Assembly (NCBI GenBank): GCA_035307765.1
Contig: DATGHU010000010.1
Location: forward strand, 1-61,508
Length of the DNA: 61,508 bases
Direction: 5' to 3'
From: a bacterium
GTDB lineage: Bacteria > Sysuimicrobiota > Sysuimicrobiia > Sysuimicrobiales > Segetimicrobiaceae
The notes below the pieces were generated by a model. It was not told the origin of the DNA. It worked only from the letters and a program-made list of their open reading frames with translations, and made no database searches. The position numbers and the translations under genes were made by a program. Positions 18,279 to 26,175 of the stretch are shown in pieces (the first letter of the stretch is position 1; each line of letters begins with the position of its first letter).

Positions 18279-19567
18279 GGATACAAGCGGTTGATCAACC
18301 GTGGAAACGGGATCGTCTCTCGAACGTGCTCGAGCCCGCAGATCCAGGCGACGGTCCGTTCGATCCCGATGCCGAACCCGCTGTGGGGAACCGAGCCGTA
18401 GCGCCGAAGGTCGAGATACCAGGCGTACTCCGCTCGCGGGAGTTTCGCCTCTCGGATCCGGGTCTCGAGCAGCTCGATGTCGTGGATCCGTTCCCCGCCC
18501 CCGATGATCTCGCCGTATCCCTCCGGGGCGATCAGGTCGGCCCCCAGCACCACCTCAGGACGCTCGGGATCGGGCTGCATGTAGAACGCCTTGCACTGCG
18601 CGGGGTACCGATGGACGAACACCGGCCGGTCGTGAAGCTGGCCGATCACGGTCTCCTCGTCCCCGCCGAAGTCCTCACCCCACCGAACGGGGTGCCCGCG
18701 AGCCGCCAGCGCCGCGACGGCCTCATCGTACGAGATGCGCGGGAACGGAGCGCGCACGCGGTCCAGCGGCGCCAGATCGCGCTCCAGGGTCAGCAACTCC
18801 GCCCGTCGGCGCTCCAGCACCCGCTGGACGATGAAGGCCACCATTCCCTCGGCCAGCGCGACGCAGCCGTCGAGGTCCAAAAACGCCGCCTCCGGCTCCA
18901 CCATCCAGAACTCGGTGAGGTGCCGACGGGTCTTGCTCTTCTCCGCCCGAAACGTCGGTCCGAAACAGTAGACCCGCCCGAGGGCAGCGGCGGTCGCCTC
19001 GTTGTAGAGCTGGCCGCTCTGGGCGAGGTAGGCCGTGCGCTCAAAGTACGGGGTCTCGAACAGCGTCGTCGTCCCCTCGCAGGCCGATGGGGTGAGAATC
19101 GGCGTGTCCATCCTCACGTACCCCCGGTCGTCGAGGTAGTCGCAGATCGCCCGCTCCACCTCCGCCCGCACCCGCATGATCGCATGGGGTCGGGCGCTGC
19201 GAAGCCAGAGGTGGCGGTGGTCCATCAGAAACTCCACCCCATGCTCCTTCGAAGTGATGGGGTACGGCTCGGCCCGCTGGACGACCGCGAGGCGGCGAAG
19301 GCTCAACTCGAACCCGCCGGGCGCGCGGCGGTCCTCGCGCACGACCCCGCCAACGGTGACCGAGGATTCCTGCGTGAGCGCGCCGACCGCTTCGAAAACC
19401 GGGGAAGGCAGTTCGTGCCGGACGGCAACCGCCTGCAGGATCCCCGTCCCGTCCCGGAGGACAAGGAAATGGATCGCCCCGCTGCTCCGGAGATGGTAGA
19501 CCCACCCGTGGAGCTCGACCTCCTCGCCGACGTGCGTCCCCAACGCGTCGATCGTGGTGGTCATCAT
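18275..19567 (-). CDS. asnS: asparaginyl-tRNA synthetase
   Basis: Class IIb aminoacyl-tRNA synthetase that charges tRNA-Asn. About 430 aa, with the N-terminal OB-fold anticodon domain ([25 protein letters not shown]) and the class II core: [21 protein letters not shown] (motif 2 region begins here) and [15 protein letters not shown] (motif 3). The TRRHL.EF sequence and lack of an inserted GAD domain separate it from AspRS, which is encoded at 44385. An ATG at 19567 is preferred; a GTG at 19600 is adjacent to the upstream ribosome site and too close to it. Between a lipoprotein and an amidohydrolase gene. Confidence 0.92.
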   Translation of the reverse strand: MMTTTIDALGTHVGEEVELHGWVYHLRSSGAIHFLVLRDGTGILQAVAVRHELPSPVFEAVGALTQESSVTVGGVVREDRRAPGGFELSLRRLAVVQRAEPYPITSKEHGVEFLMDHRHLWLRSARPHAIMRVRAEVERAICDYLDDRGYVRMDTPILTPSACEGTTTLFETPYFERTAYLAQSGQLYNEATAAALGRVYCFGPTFRAEKSKTRRHLTEFWMVEPEAAFLDLDGCVALAEGMVAFIVQRVLERRRAELLTLERDLAPLDRVRAPFPRISYDEAVAALAARGHPVRWGEDFGGDEETVIGQLHDRPVFVHRYPAQCKAFYMQPDPERPEVVLGADLIAPEGYGEIIGGGERIHDIELLETRIREAKLPRAEYAWYLDLRRYGSVPHSGFGIGIERTVAWICGLEHVRETIPFPRLINRLYP

Positions 19568-19586
19568 GCGCGCCGTACCCCATCGG

Positions 19587-20108
19587 TCATGGCTGCCCAC
19601 CCTCCTTTTCCACGATCCACTCGAGGTCCACGAGGCTCGACTCGGCGAGCAGCGGTCTCGACGCCTCCACCCGGCCCTCCCGCACCACCAGGATGCGCTT
19701 GCGCCAACTCCCCGTGAACGGAATCATCACCTGCGATACCCCCGGGACTCGCCGGCGCCCGACCGTGAGCGATTGCGGCACCCCCAGCGTGACGACCACG
19801 AGATGCTCGTTCAGGCGGAGGTTCACGAGAAGCCGCGGTCCGTCCTGATACGGGGTCATGGGTCCCGCGTGCTGGAGCGCCTCCTGGACGAGCGCCAGCA
19901 CCCGGGCCGCCTTTGCCGGGCCGAGGGTCTCCGGCCGTCGGGTCCGCAGCAACGCCACTCGCGCCGTTCGGGGGGTGAGCCCGCTGTCGTGGGGGACCAC
20001 CGCCGGGACCGGCGGGCGAGGGATCGCCCCGACCTCACCGTGTGATGGGGAACCGCCGCAGGCGGCGGCCGCGAGCGCGGCGAGAGGGACCGCCCACCGC
20101 CATACCAT
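19587..20108 (-). CDS. putative lipoprotein of unknown function
   Basis: I do not recognise the family. The 173-aa product has a lipoprotein signal: a short basic start, a hydrophobic run ([12 protein letters not shown]) and a lipobox cysteine at C17, so it should be anchored to the outer face of the membrane. After a Pro-rich linker it has a mixed alpha-beta domain from about residue 45 ([54 protein letters not shown]). It ends shortly before asnS, in the same transcript. The start ATG has no clear ribosome site. A transported-substrate or peptidase role would be guesswork. Confidence 0.7.
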   Translation of the reverse strand: MVWRWAVPLAALAAAACGGSPSHGEVGAIPRPPVPAVVPHDSGLTPRTARVALLRTRRPETLGPAKAARVLALVQEALQHAGPMTPYQDGPRLLVNLRLNEHLVVVTLGVPQSLTVGRRRVPGVSQVMIPFTGSWRKRILVVREGRVEASRPLLAESSLVDLEWIVEKEGGQP

Positions 20109-20163
20109 GCGTCACTGGCTACGCCGGGCGGCTGGCCATCTCCTCTCGGCCGCGCCGGCGTAC

Positions 20164-20192
20164 TTGCGGGTGTGGAGGGCGCGGCGTACAAT
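20164..20192 (+). promoter_or_regulatory. promoter for the HAD hydrolase gene, apparently leaderless
   Basis: TTGCGG at 20164-20169, a 17-base spacer and TACAAT at 20187-20192. Only 6 bases separate the -10 box from the GTG at 20199, so transcription would start at or within a base or two of the start codon. Confidence 0.6.
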
Positions 20193-20198
20193 GCCGCT

Positions 20199-20861
20199 GT
20201 GGTGACGCCCGCGCGGGTCGCGCTGATCTTCGATATGGACAACACGTTGATCGGCTCGCGGATCGACTTCCCGGCAATCCGACGATCGCTGATCGCGATG
20301 CTGCGGACGACGGGCGCGGTGGACGAATCCGACGAGGTCCTGATGCGCCGCGCGTTGGCGCAGCTCGTGGCGATAGGGGCCGCGCACGATCGCCATCACG
20401 GCACCGCGCTGGCCCGACGGATGTGGGAGATCATCGAAGCGCACGAAGCCGAGGGGCTGCGTGACGCCCTGCCGCTGGATGGCGCCGCCGAGGTCCTTGG
20501 GACCCTGCGCGCGCGCGGGTTCCGGATCGCGGTCCTCACGAACAACGGCCGGACCGGCGCCGTTGACGCCCTGCACGCCTCCGGCCTCGGCGGGCTGGCC
20601 GAAACCGTGATCGCCCGCGACGACGCCGGGGCGCTGAAACCTGCAGGGGACGGCGTCTGGGAAGCGGTACGCCGCCTCGGCTCCGTGGAGCGGTCCTATG
20701 TGATCGGGGATTCGTGGATCGACGGGGCCGCGGCCGCCGAGGCGGGCGCCCGGTTCATCGCCTATCGGCGCAGTGCGGAAGAACTCGGCGATCGGGGAAT
20801 CCACCCCTGGTGCTGCGTCGCCCACCTCGGGGAACTGCTCGCGCTCGACTTCACCACGTAG
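20199..20861 (+). CDS. HAD-superfamily phosphatase
   Basis: A 220-aa haloacid dehalogenase-type hydrolase, similar to phosphoglycolate phosphatases and other subfamily IA enzymes. Motif I is IFDMDNTL (nucleophile D12 and acid/base D14), followed by a helical cap; motif II is in VLTNNGR, motif III includes the lysine of GALKPAG, and motif IV is GDSWIDG. Two in-frame GTG codons, at 20199 and 20202, fit the fold; a GTG at 20172 would add nine residues but overlaps the promoter. It is divergent from the lipoprotein gene. Substrate unknown; phosphoglycolate or a nucleotide is usual for the group. Confidence 0.82.
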   Translation: MVTPARVALIFDMDNTLIGSRIDFPAIRRSLIAMLRTTGAVDESDEVLMRRALAQLVAIGAAHDRHHGTALARRMWEIIEAHEAEGLRDALPLDGAAEVLGTLRARGFRIAVLTNNGRTGAVDALHASGLGGLAETVIARDDAGALKPAGDGVWEAVRRLGSVERSYVIGDSWIDGAAAAEAGARFIAYRRSAEELGDRGIHPWCCVAHLGELLALDFTT

Positions 20862-20924
20862 CGACGGCCCGCCCGCACACCCCCACCACGCCGAAGGGGG
20901 CGCGCTCCGCGGCCGCCGGGCACC

Positions 20925-21728
20925 CTACCAAAAGTGTTTGAACTTCTTCGCGAACCGGCGCTCCATCGACTCCCTGTGCAGGTGGTAGACCGGACACTCC
21001 CGGGTGATGCAGACCTGCAGCGCGGTGTTGCAGTAGGCCTCCGGTACCTGCCAGCACTCGCGGTTCGTGAAGTACGTGAAGCAGACCCCTTTCCGCTCGG
21101 TGGCCTGCTCCGCGCGCACCCCATCGACCCCCAGGCCGGAGGAGGTCACCCGGTGGCGGGTCCGCCGGCGGCCGCGCTCCGGTCGCGGTCGCTTCAGCGC
21201 CGCCCCTGCGACGCTCGGAGGGGGGGGCGGCACCAACCGCGCGGCGGGGGGCGCCGAATCGGGCGCGGGGCGTGCGGGTGGTTCCACGGGCGCGGGCCTG
21301 AACGGCTGAGCGGGAGCGATCCGCGTCGGAATTGGAGGTCCGGAGACCGCCGCAGCAGCCGATGATGCGGCCGGTTCTACGCGAACGGGCGCCGGCCGCG
21401 TTCCGCCCTGATGGCCCGTCGGAGGCGCGGAGGAAGGCGGCGGCCCAGGTCGTTCGGGGACCGCGGCCGGGGCGAGTCCCCCCGCCGACGCCATCGCGGT
21501 TTCGACGATGCCGTCTCTCCCTACCGGCGCGTTTGGAGGGGCAGACGTCGAGGGCTGGATCGTGACGTCGTGGGCGCCGCCGCGGGCCTTGGCCGGCACG
21601 TCCTCGGCCTCGACCGGGGCGGGGGGGCGGCGGGGGATCTCCCGCCCCTCCAGATCGGCGAGTTCGCGCGAGGTGTCTTCGATGAACGATCTAAGTCCGC
21701 GCCGCAGCGCTTCCTGCTTTTTGTTCAA
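20925..21728 (-). CDS. Pro-rich, Cys-rich protein encoded with ParA; possible ParA partner
   Basis: I do not recognise a named family. The 267-aa protein starts at a TTG (21728) inside the end of parA, with a strong AAGGAGG (21738-21744) nine bases upstream. It has three parts: a basic-acidic N-terminal helix (MNKKQEALRRGLRSFIEDT), about 160 residues very rich in Pro and Ala and probably disordered, and a compact C-terminal segment (213-267) with C216, C225, C233, C240, C245, H249 and H251, ending in a basic aromatic tail. The cysteines could bind zinc or an iron-sulfur cluster. The overlap with parA and the absence of parB suggest that it is the ATPase's partner, but that is inference. Confidence 0.75.
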   Translation of the reverse strand: MNKKQEALRRGLRSFIEDTSRELADLEGREIPRRPPAPVEAEDVPAKARGGAHDVTIQPSTSAPPNAPVGRDGIVETAMASAGGLAPAAVPERPGPPPSSAPPTGHQGGTRPAPVRVEPAASSAAAAVSGPPIPTRIAPAQPFRPAPVEPPARPAPDSAPPAARLVPPPPPSVAGAALKRPRPERGRRRTRHRVTSSGLGVDGVRAEQATERKGVCFTYFTNRECWQVPEAYCNTALQVCITRECPVYHLHRESMERRFAKKFKHFW

Positions 21729-22563
21729 GCGCCATGACCTCCTTGGCGAGGTTCATGTACTCTTGCGCCCCGCGTGAGGTGCGCAGGTGCACAAACACCG
21801 GGACGCCCGCCATGCTGGACTCGACGAGCTTGATGTTGAAGTGGATGGCGCTGGCGAAGACCTTGTCGCCGAAGTACTCGCGGATGCCGTGGATGATCTC
21901 CTTGCTGATGGCCGTCCGGGCATCGTACATCGTCGGCACGACCCCGGCGATCTCAATCTGGTGGCCGACTTCCTCCCGTACGACCTTGAGGGTGCGGAGC
22001 AGTTGGCGCATCCCGAGCAGCGCGTAATAGTGCGTCTGGATCGGGATGATCACCTCCTCGCACGCCACGAGGGCGTTGAGGGTGAGCAGCCCCAACGACG
22101 GGGGGGTGTCGATGATGATGTACTCATACCGGTCTCGAATCGGGATGATCTTTTTCCGCAGCGACTTCTCGCGTCCGATGCGGGCCGACAGCTCCAATTC
22201 CGCGGCGGCCAGGTCGATCGAAGACGGGGCGACATCGAGGTTCGGCACGTTGGAGGGAACGACCACGCCCGCCAGGTCGACCGCCGAGCCGCCGTCGATG
22301 GGATCATCGACAAGCACATGATAGATCGTCCTGGTCAGCTGGCCGGGATCGACCCCGAGGCTCACCGTGGCGTTGGCTTGCGGGTCGAGGTCGATCAGGA
22401 GAACCCGCCGCTTGCTGACGGCAAGGCAGGCGGCGAGGTTCACCGCCGTGGTCGTCTTGCCGCACCCGCCCTTTTGGTTGACCAGGGCGATCAGGCGCGC
22501 CGTGGGCTTCGTTTCTTCGTCCACAGCTTCCCTCCCCACGACCAGGCCGCTGCGCGTATCCAT
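21691..22563 (-). CDS. parA: ParA/Soj-type ATPase
   Basis: A 290-aa member of the ParA/MinD family, which moves DNA, protein complexes or organelles by ATP-dependent binding to nucleoid or membrane. The deviant Walker A is KGGCGKTT (31-38) with the signature lysine K31; Walker A' is LLIDLDPQANAT and Walker B is IIIDTPPSLGLLTLNAL. It has a 20-residue N-terminal extension before the first strand. No ParB or parS site is visible next to it; instead the downstream gene overlaps its last 38 bases. The C-terminus lacks an amphipathic MinD-type membrane helix as far as I can see. Chromosome segregation is possible, but a cargo-positioning role fits the context equally well. Confidence 0.88.
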   Translation of the reverse strand: MDTRSGLVVGREAVDEETKPTARLIALVNQKGGCGKTTTAVNLAACLAVSKRRVLLIDLDPQANATVSLGVDPGQLTRTIYHVLVDDPIDGGSAVDLAGVVVPSNVPNLDVAPSSIDLAAAELELSARIGREKSLRKKIIPIRDRYEYIIIDTPPSLGLLTLNALVACEEVIIPIQTHYYALLGMRQLLRTLKVVREEVGHQIEIAGVVPTMYDARTAISKEIIHGIREYFGDKVFASAIHFNIKLVESSMAGVPVFVHLRTSRGAQEYMNLAKEVMALEQKAGSAAART

Positions 22564-22650
22564 GCGCAGCGCTATCCGTGCACGCCTGCACCATTGGCGC
22601 AGTTCGACCTTCCCTGCACTATTTCCTCCGCAGATCGCATCGGAGACGCG

Positions 22651-24006
22651 TCAGCGGGTCGAGGTCGATCCGTCCCCGACCCCGCCCGGTGCCGGCGGGG
22701 CGCCCTCGGACGTGAGGCGCCGCGCCAGCGCCAGCGCCTGCTCGCGCGTTTGGATCTCGCCGTCGAGTCGGGCGTTTTCGACGATGTGGAGCACCCGCCC
22801 CACGCCGGGCCCCGCGGGAAGCCCGAGGGCCAGGACGTCCGTCCCCGTGATCAGCGGCGGGGGAACCGGAGGCTCCCCCGCCAGGCGCTCCACGAACGCC
22901 CGAACCCACGCGTACGTCGAGAGGTCCCCGTGGCTCGCGGCGCAGTCGGCTCGGTGGAGCTCCAACAACTCCGGAAAGGCCTCGTCCGCCACGAGGCGCC
23001 GGAGCCGTGAGGGCCGCATCTGCATGACGTCTTTGAAGACCATGTGCCTTCCGACCAACGCGACGATCCGATCGGCGGCACGGCGGGGGAACCGGAGACG
23101 CTCCAGGGCGACGCGGGCGAGCGCGGCCCCGACCTCGTCGTGCCGGGAGAACCGGATCCGGTCGGCGTGCACCAGCGTGGAAGGCTTTCCGACATCGTGC
23201 AGCAGGGTGGCCATCGCCAACGTCGCCGATGGGGCCCGCAGCTGAGCCATGGCCAGCAGGGTGTGCGTGAACACATCCCCCTCGGGGTGGAACGCCGCCG
23301 GCTGCGGCACCCCGACCTCGTTGGCCACCTCGGGGAGGATGACGTCGAGCAGGCCGGTCTCGTGCAGCAGGCCGAGCGCCCGGCGGGAATCGGGCCCGGT
23401 CACGATCCGGATCAGCTCATCGCGAATCCGCTCGGGGCTCACGTCGGCGATCCCGCGCGCCAACCGCCGAAGCGCCGCCCCGGTCTCGGGGGCGATCTCA
23501 AAACCCAGTTCGACCGCCAGCCGCACGGCGCGGAGCAGGCGCAGCCGGTCCTCGGTGAATCGGGTGACCGGGTCACCGATTGTCCGGATCTGTCGGGCGG
23601 CCAGATCCCGGCGCCCGCCGACGTAATCGAGCACCTCGTCCGCTTCAGGGTCGTAGAGCAGGCCGTTGACCGTGAAGTCGCGCCGCGCCACGTCTTCCCG
23701 GGCGGTGGCATACCGGACCGAAGCGGGATGGCGGCCGTCGAGGTAGGGCCCTTCGGCGCGAAATGTCGCCACCTCGTACTCGCCATCGTCCTCGCGGACC
23801 CGGATCACGCCGAACGCCTCGCCGACGTCAACGGTGCGGTCGAAGAGCGCGCGCACCTGTTCGGGAGGGGCAGCGGTGGCGATGTCGTAGTCGGCCGGGT
23901 CGCGGCCCAGCAGGCGGTCGCGCACGCATCCGCCGGCGAGGTAGGTGTCAAACCCGGCGGCCTTCAGGCGCCGGACGATATCACGCGCGGTGTGGAAGCT
24001 GCCCAT
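22651..24006 (-). CDS. cca: CCA tRNA nucleotidyltransferase/poly(A) polymerase family with HD domain
   Basis: A class II nucleotidyltransferase of 451 aa that adds or repairs the CCA end of tRNAs. The catalytic motif is GGCVRDRLLG then DYDIAT with the DxD carboxylates D39 and D41; RRDFTVNGLLYDP is the conserved flexible loop/neck entrance, and the TEDRLRLLRAVR segment binds nucleotide. An HD phosphohydrolase-like domain follows (LLHDVGKPS, RHDEVG). The HD domain is found in many bacterial Cca enzymes. Which activity (CCA, A-adding or poly(A)) it has cannot be told from sequence alone. It stands between the sigma factor gene (115-base gap) and parA (87-base gap). Confidence 0.88.
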   Translation of the reverse strand: MGSFHTARDIVRRLKAAGFDTYLAGGCVRDRLLGRDPADYDIATAAPPEQVRALFDRTVDVGEAFGVIRVREDDGEYEVATFRAEGPYLDGRHPASVRYATAREDVARRDFTVNGLLYDPEADEVLDYVGGRRDLAARQIRTIGDPVTRFTEDRLRLLRAVRLAVELGFEIAPETGAALRRLARGIADVSPERIRDELIRIVTGPDSRRALGLLHETGLLDVILPEVANEVGVPQPAAFHPEGDVFTHTLLAMAQLRAPSATLAMATLLHDVGKPSTLVHADRIRFSRHDEVGAALARVALERLRFPRRAADRIVALVGRHMVFKDVMQMRPSRLRRLVADEAFPELLELHRADCAASHGDLSTYAWVRAFVERLAGEPPVPPPLITGTDVLALGLPAGPGVGRVLHIVENARLDGEIQTREQALALARRLTSEGAPPAPGGVGDGSTSTR

Positions 24007-24121
24007 AGACGGTCGTGCCGGCCGCGGACGACCTCGCCCCGCGGCCGCGTCCGCCGTGCGCTCGAGGAGGTGCCGTGCCGATGTTCATGCCGCCGACTCC
24101 ACGTCGCATCACGCCGCGGCG

Positions 24122-24913
24122 CTAGCCGGAGCTGTCGGTGGGTTGGCCGACGACGAGGGCGCGCAGATGCTCGAGGGCCTCCCGCTGCAAACGGGACACG
24201 TGCATCTGCGAGATGCCGAGCTGGCGGGCAATCTCGGCCTGCGAAATCCGGTCGAAAAACCGCAGGCGCACGATTTGCTGATGGCGCTCGGGCAGCTTGC
24301 GGAGGGCCCACTCCAGCGTGGCCCGATCCTCCAGACGTTCAAGGGAATGGTCCTCCCCGCCGACCATCTCGCTCAGAGGGACGCTGTGTTCTCCGCCCTC
24401 TTCCAGGGTCTCCGCGTCCAGGGAGGCGGGGGCGTAGGCGCGCCCGGCCTCGAGCGCCTCCAGCGCGACCTCGAACGCCACTCCCGTCTGGTCTGCCAGT
24501 TCGGTGATCGTCGGCGAACGGCCGAGGCGCTGGGAGAGTTCGTCGACCGCGCGCATCAGCGCATAGTTGACCTCCCGGAGCCGCCGCGGGACACGAATCG
24601 ACCACAGCTTGTCCCGAAAATACCGCTTAATCTCGCCGACGATGGTCGGCGTGACGTAGGTGGTGAACTCGATGCCCCGGGTGAGATCGTACCGGTCGAT
24701 CGCCTTGATCAGGCCGATTTGAGCCACCTGGATCAGGTCCTCCAGCGGCTCTCCGCGATCGCTGAACTTCCGCGCGAGATAGATCGCCAGGCTCTCGTGG
24801 CCGAGAATGAGCGCCTCGCGCGCCTCGGGATCTCCGGTCCGGCGAAGCCGCTGGAAAAGGGCGCGGACCTCCGACCGCGGGAGCGGACGTCGACCACGGG
24901 GACGCGCCGTCAT
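24122..24913 (-). CDS. SigB/SigF/SigG-family RNA polymerase sigma factor
   Basis: A 263-aa group 3 sigma factor. It contains region 2 (LIQVAQIGLIKAIDRYDLTRG), the FTTYVTPTIVGEIKRYFRDK segment that marks the SigB/F/G branch, region 3 (ITELADQTGVAFEVALEALE) and region 4 with a helix-turn-helix (ISQAEIARQLGISQMHVSRLQR). The ATG overlaps the stop codon of rsbW as TAATG, so the anti-sigma factor and sigma are co-translated. In Bacillus such pairs control stress responses or sporulation; no RsbV-like anti-anti-sigma gene is present here. Preceded in the operon by rsbW, ytxH and DUF948. Confidence 0.9.
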   Translation of the reverse strand: MTARPRGRRPLPRSEVRALFQRLRRTGDPEAREALILGHESLAIYLARKFSDRGEPLEDLIQVAQIGLIKAIDRYDLTRGIEFTTYVTPTIVGEIKRYFRDKLWSIRVPRRLREVNYALMRAVDELSQRLGRSPTITELADQTGVAFEVALEALEAGRAYAPASLDAETLEEGGEHSVPLSEMVGGEDHSLERLEDRATLEWALRKLPERHQQIVRLRFFDRISQAEIARQLGISQMHVSRLQREALEHLRALVVGQPTDSSG

Positions 24914-25341
24914 TATCGCTGGCGACGCTTAACGAGCCGGAGCTCCGCCTTTCCCTGCGCGGTCCGACGCGAGTCGACTTTGTCGACCAGGCACTGCATC
25001 AGGAACACTCCGAGGCGACCCTCGTTCAGGGGCGCCCCATCGGGCCCCGGGGGGGGATCGAGCTCCACCCCGGGGCCATCGGTCTCGATCCGGATTTCCA
25101 GCGTCGCTCCTTCGAGGCCGAATCGGAGGGCGAGCGGGGATCCCGACGTCCCCGCAAGGATCAGCGCGTTGCACGCCTCGGAGATCGCGATCTTCAAATC
25201 CTCGATCTCGTCATAGGAGAACGACTGCCGCGCTGCCACGGTCGCCGCGGTCAACCTCGCGACGCTGACAAACTCGGGCTTCGCCGGGATCGTGACCCCG
25301 ACCGCCTCCGCCGCCTGTCCCGTGCGCCTCCGCCCCGGCAC
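24913..25341 (-). CDS. RsbW/SpoIIAB-like anti-sigma factor kinase
   Basis: A 142-aa GHKL ATPase-fold protein. The N-box helix is DLKIAISEACNALILAG with the conserved Glu and Asn, and a glycine-containing G-box (ETDGPGVELDPPPGPDG) plus a second segment LGVFLMQCLVDKVD match RsbW/SpoIIAB and related serine kinases that bind and inhibit a sigma factor or phosphorylate an antagonist. The first G-box is weak for ATP binding. The GTG start at 25341 has GGAGGGG six bases upstream and comes one base after the ytxH stop. The sigma factor it probably controls is immediately downstream. The partner antagonist is not visible in this window. Confidence 0.82.
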   Translation of the reverse strand: MPGRRRTGQAAEAVGVTIPAKPEFVSVARLTAATVAARQSFSYDEIEDLKIAISEACNALILAGTSGSPLALRFGLEGATLEIRIETDGPGVELDPPPGPDGAPLNEGRLGVFLMQCLVDKVDSRRTAQGKAELRLVKRRQR

Positions 25342-25342
25342 C

Positions 25343-25735
25343 CTACCCCTCCGACCGTTCGGGGGCTTCGGGGGATTCCGGCGACCACCCCGGCACGGCG
25401 TCGCGCCCCTCGTCGTAGGCGCGCCGCAGGCGACCGGACTTCTCCTCGAATACGGTGCGGCCGCGGTGGATCGCTTCTTCCGCGGTACTCCGCGCCCGCG
25501 ACGCGAACTCATCCGCGCGTTCGCGGACGCGCTCGGCGACCTCACCCGCCGTGGTGGCCACACGATCGGCCACCCGGTCCGCCTGCTCCCGGGCCCGGTC
25601 CCGCCACTCTTCGGACTGCTTGCGCAGCCGTTCGCGCGTCTTCTCCCCGGCCTCGGGGGCGAAGAGCAACCCGAGGGCGGCGCCGATTAACCCTCCGACG
25701 ATCAATCCCGACAGAAAGTCCCTGGGCTCTTCCAT
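25343..25735 (-). CDS. YtxH domain protein
   Basis: A 130-aa protein with an N-terminal membrane segment (FLSGLIVGGLIGAALGLLFAP) followed by a long, charged, probably coiled-coil region (EKTRERLRKQSEEWRDRAREQADRV begins it). The G-rich segment and APEAGEKTRERL are the hallmarks of YtxH (PF12732). Members are membrane-anchored, stress-induced proteins of unknown molecular role. An AAGGAGGG ribosome site precedes the ATG at 25735. It is one base from rsbW, so it likely shares the sigma operon and may be part of its regulon. Confidence 0.85.
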   Translation of the reverse strand: MEEPRDFLSGLIVGGLIGAALGLLFAPEAGEKTRERLRKQSEEWRDRAREQADRVADRVATTAGEVAERVRERADEFASRARSTAEEAIHRGRTVFEEKSGRLRRAYDEGRDAVPGWSPESPEAPERSEG

Positions 25736-25773
25736 CGCACATCCCTCCTTGGGCTTGCGCCCTGGTTCTGCGG

Positions 25774-26175
25774 TTACCGCCGGCTCCCGTCTCCGCTGGG
25801 GCGAAACCACTGCAGGCCCTCGCGGATCGCCGACAGCAGGCCGGCGGCGGTGGCCATCGGCGGGAGGATCACGTCCTGAGCGACTCGGCGGACGGTCTGC
25901 TGCATGTGCTCGAGGGTGCTGGCCCCCGATCCGATCACGGCACTGACGCGCTCAAGGTTCCGGACCACCTCACCCAAAATCTCCTGGTCGACCTTCGTCA
26001 GGATACGCCGCACGTCGATCACCATGCCGGGCAGCGCGCGCTGGACCAGCGTCAGGATCGCCTCGACGCGCGACACGACCCTCCAGAGCAGCGCCAGGAA
26101 GACGACAAACGCCACCACGGCGATGATGCAGGTGGCGGCAATGACGACCAGACTCACGGTGGCGACGGTGGACAT
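25774..26175 (-). CDS. DUF948 family membrane protein
   Basis: A 133-aa protein with one strong N-terminal transmembrane helix (about residues 8-31, LVVIAATCIIAVVAFVVFLAL) and a long amphipathic helical region after it, matching DUF948 (YtxG-like). In Bacillus the DUF948 and YtxH genes are neighbours in sigma-B-type stress loci; the same pairing is seen here. It overlaps the end of mnmA by 22 bases. Molecular function unknown; a membrane-scaffold role is only a guess. Confidence 0.8.
   Translation of the reverse strand: MSTVATVSLVVIAATCIIAVVAFVVFLALLWRVVSRVEAILTLVQRALPGMVIDVRRILTKVDQEILGEVVRNLERVSAVIGSGASTLEHMQQTVRRVAQDVILPPMATAAGLLSAIREGLQWFRPSGDGSRR

Noticed and set aside
24007-24121. A gene or tRNA between the sigma factor and cca
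   Set aside because: The stretch is GC-rich with small palindromes, but there is no tRNA fold (no T-loop GTTCRA) and no coding frame.
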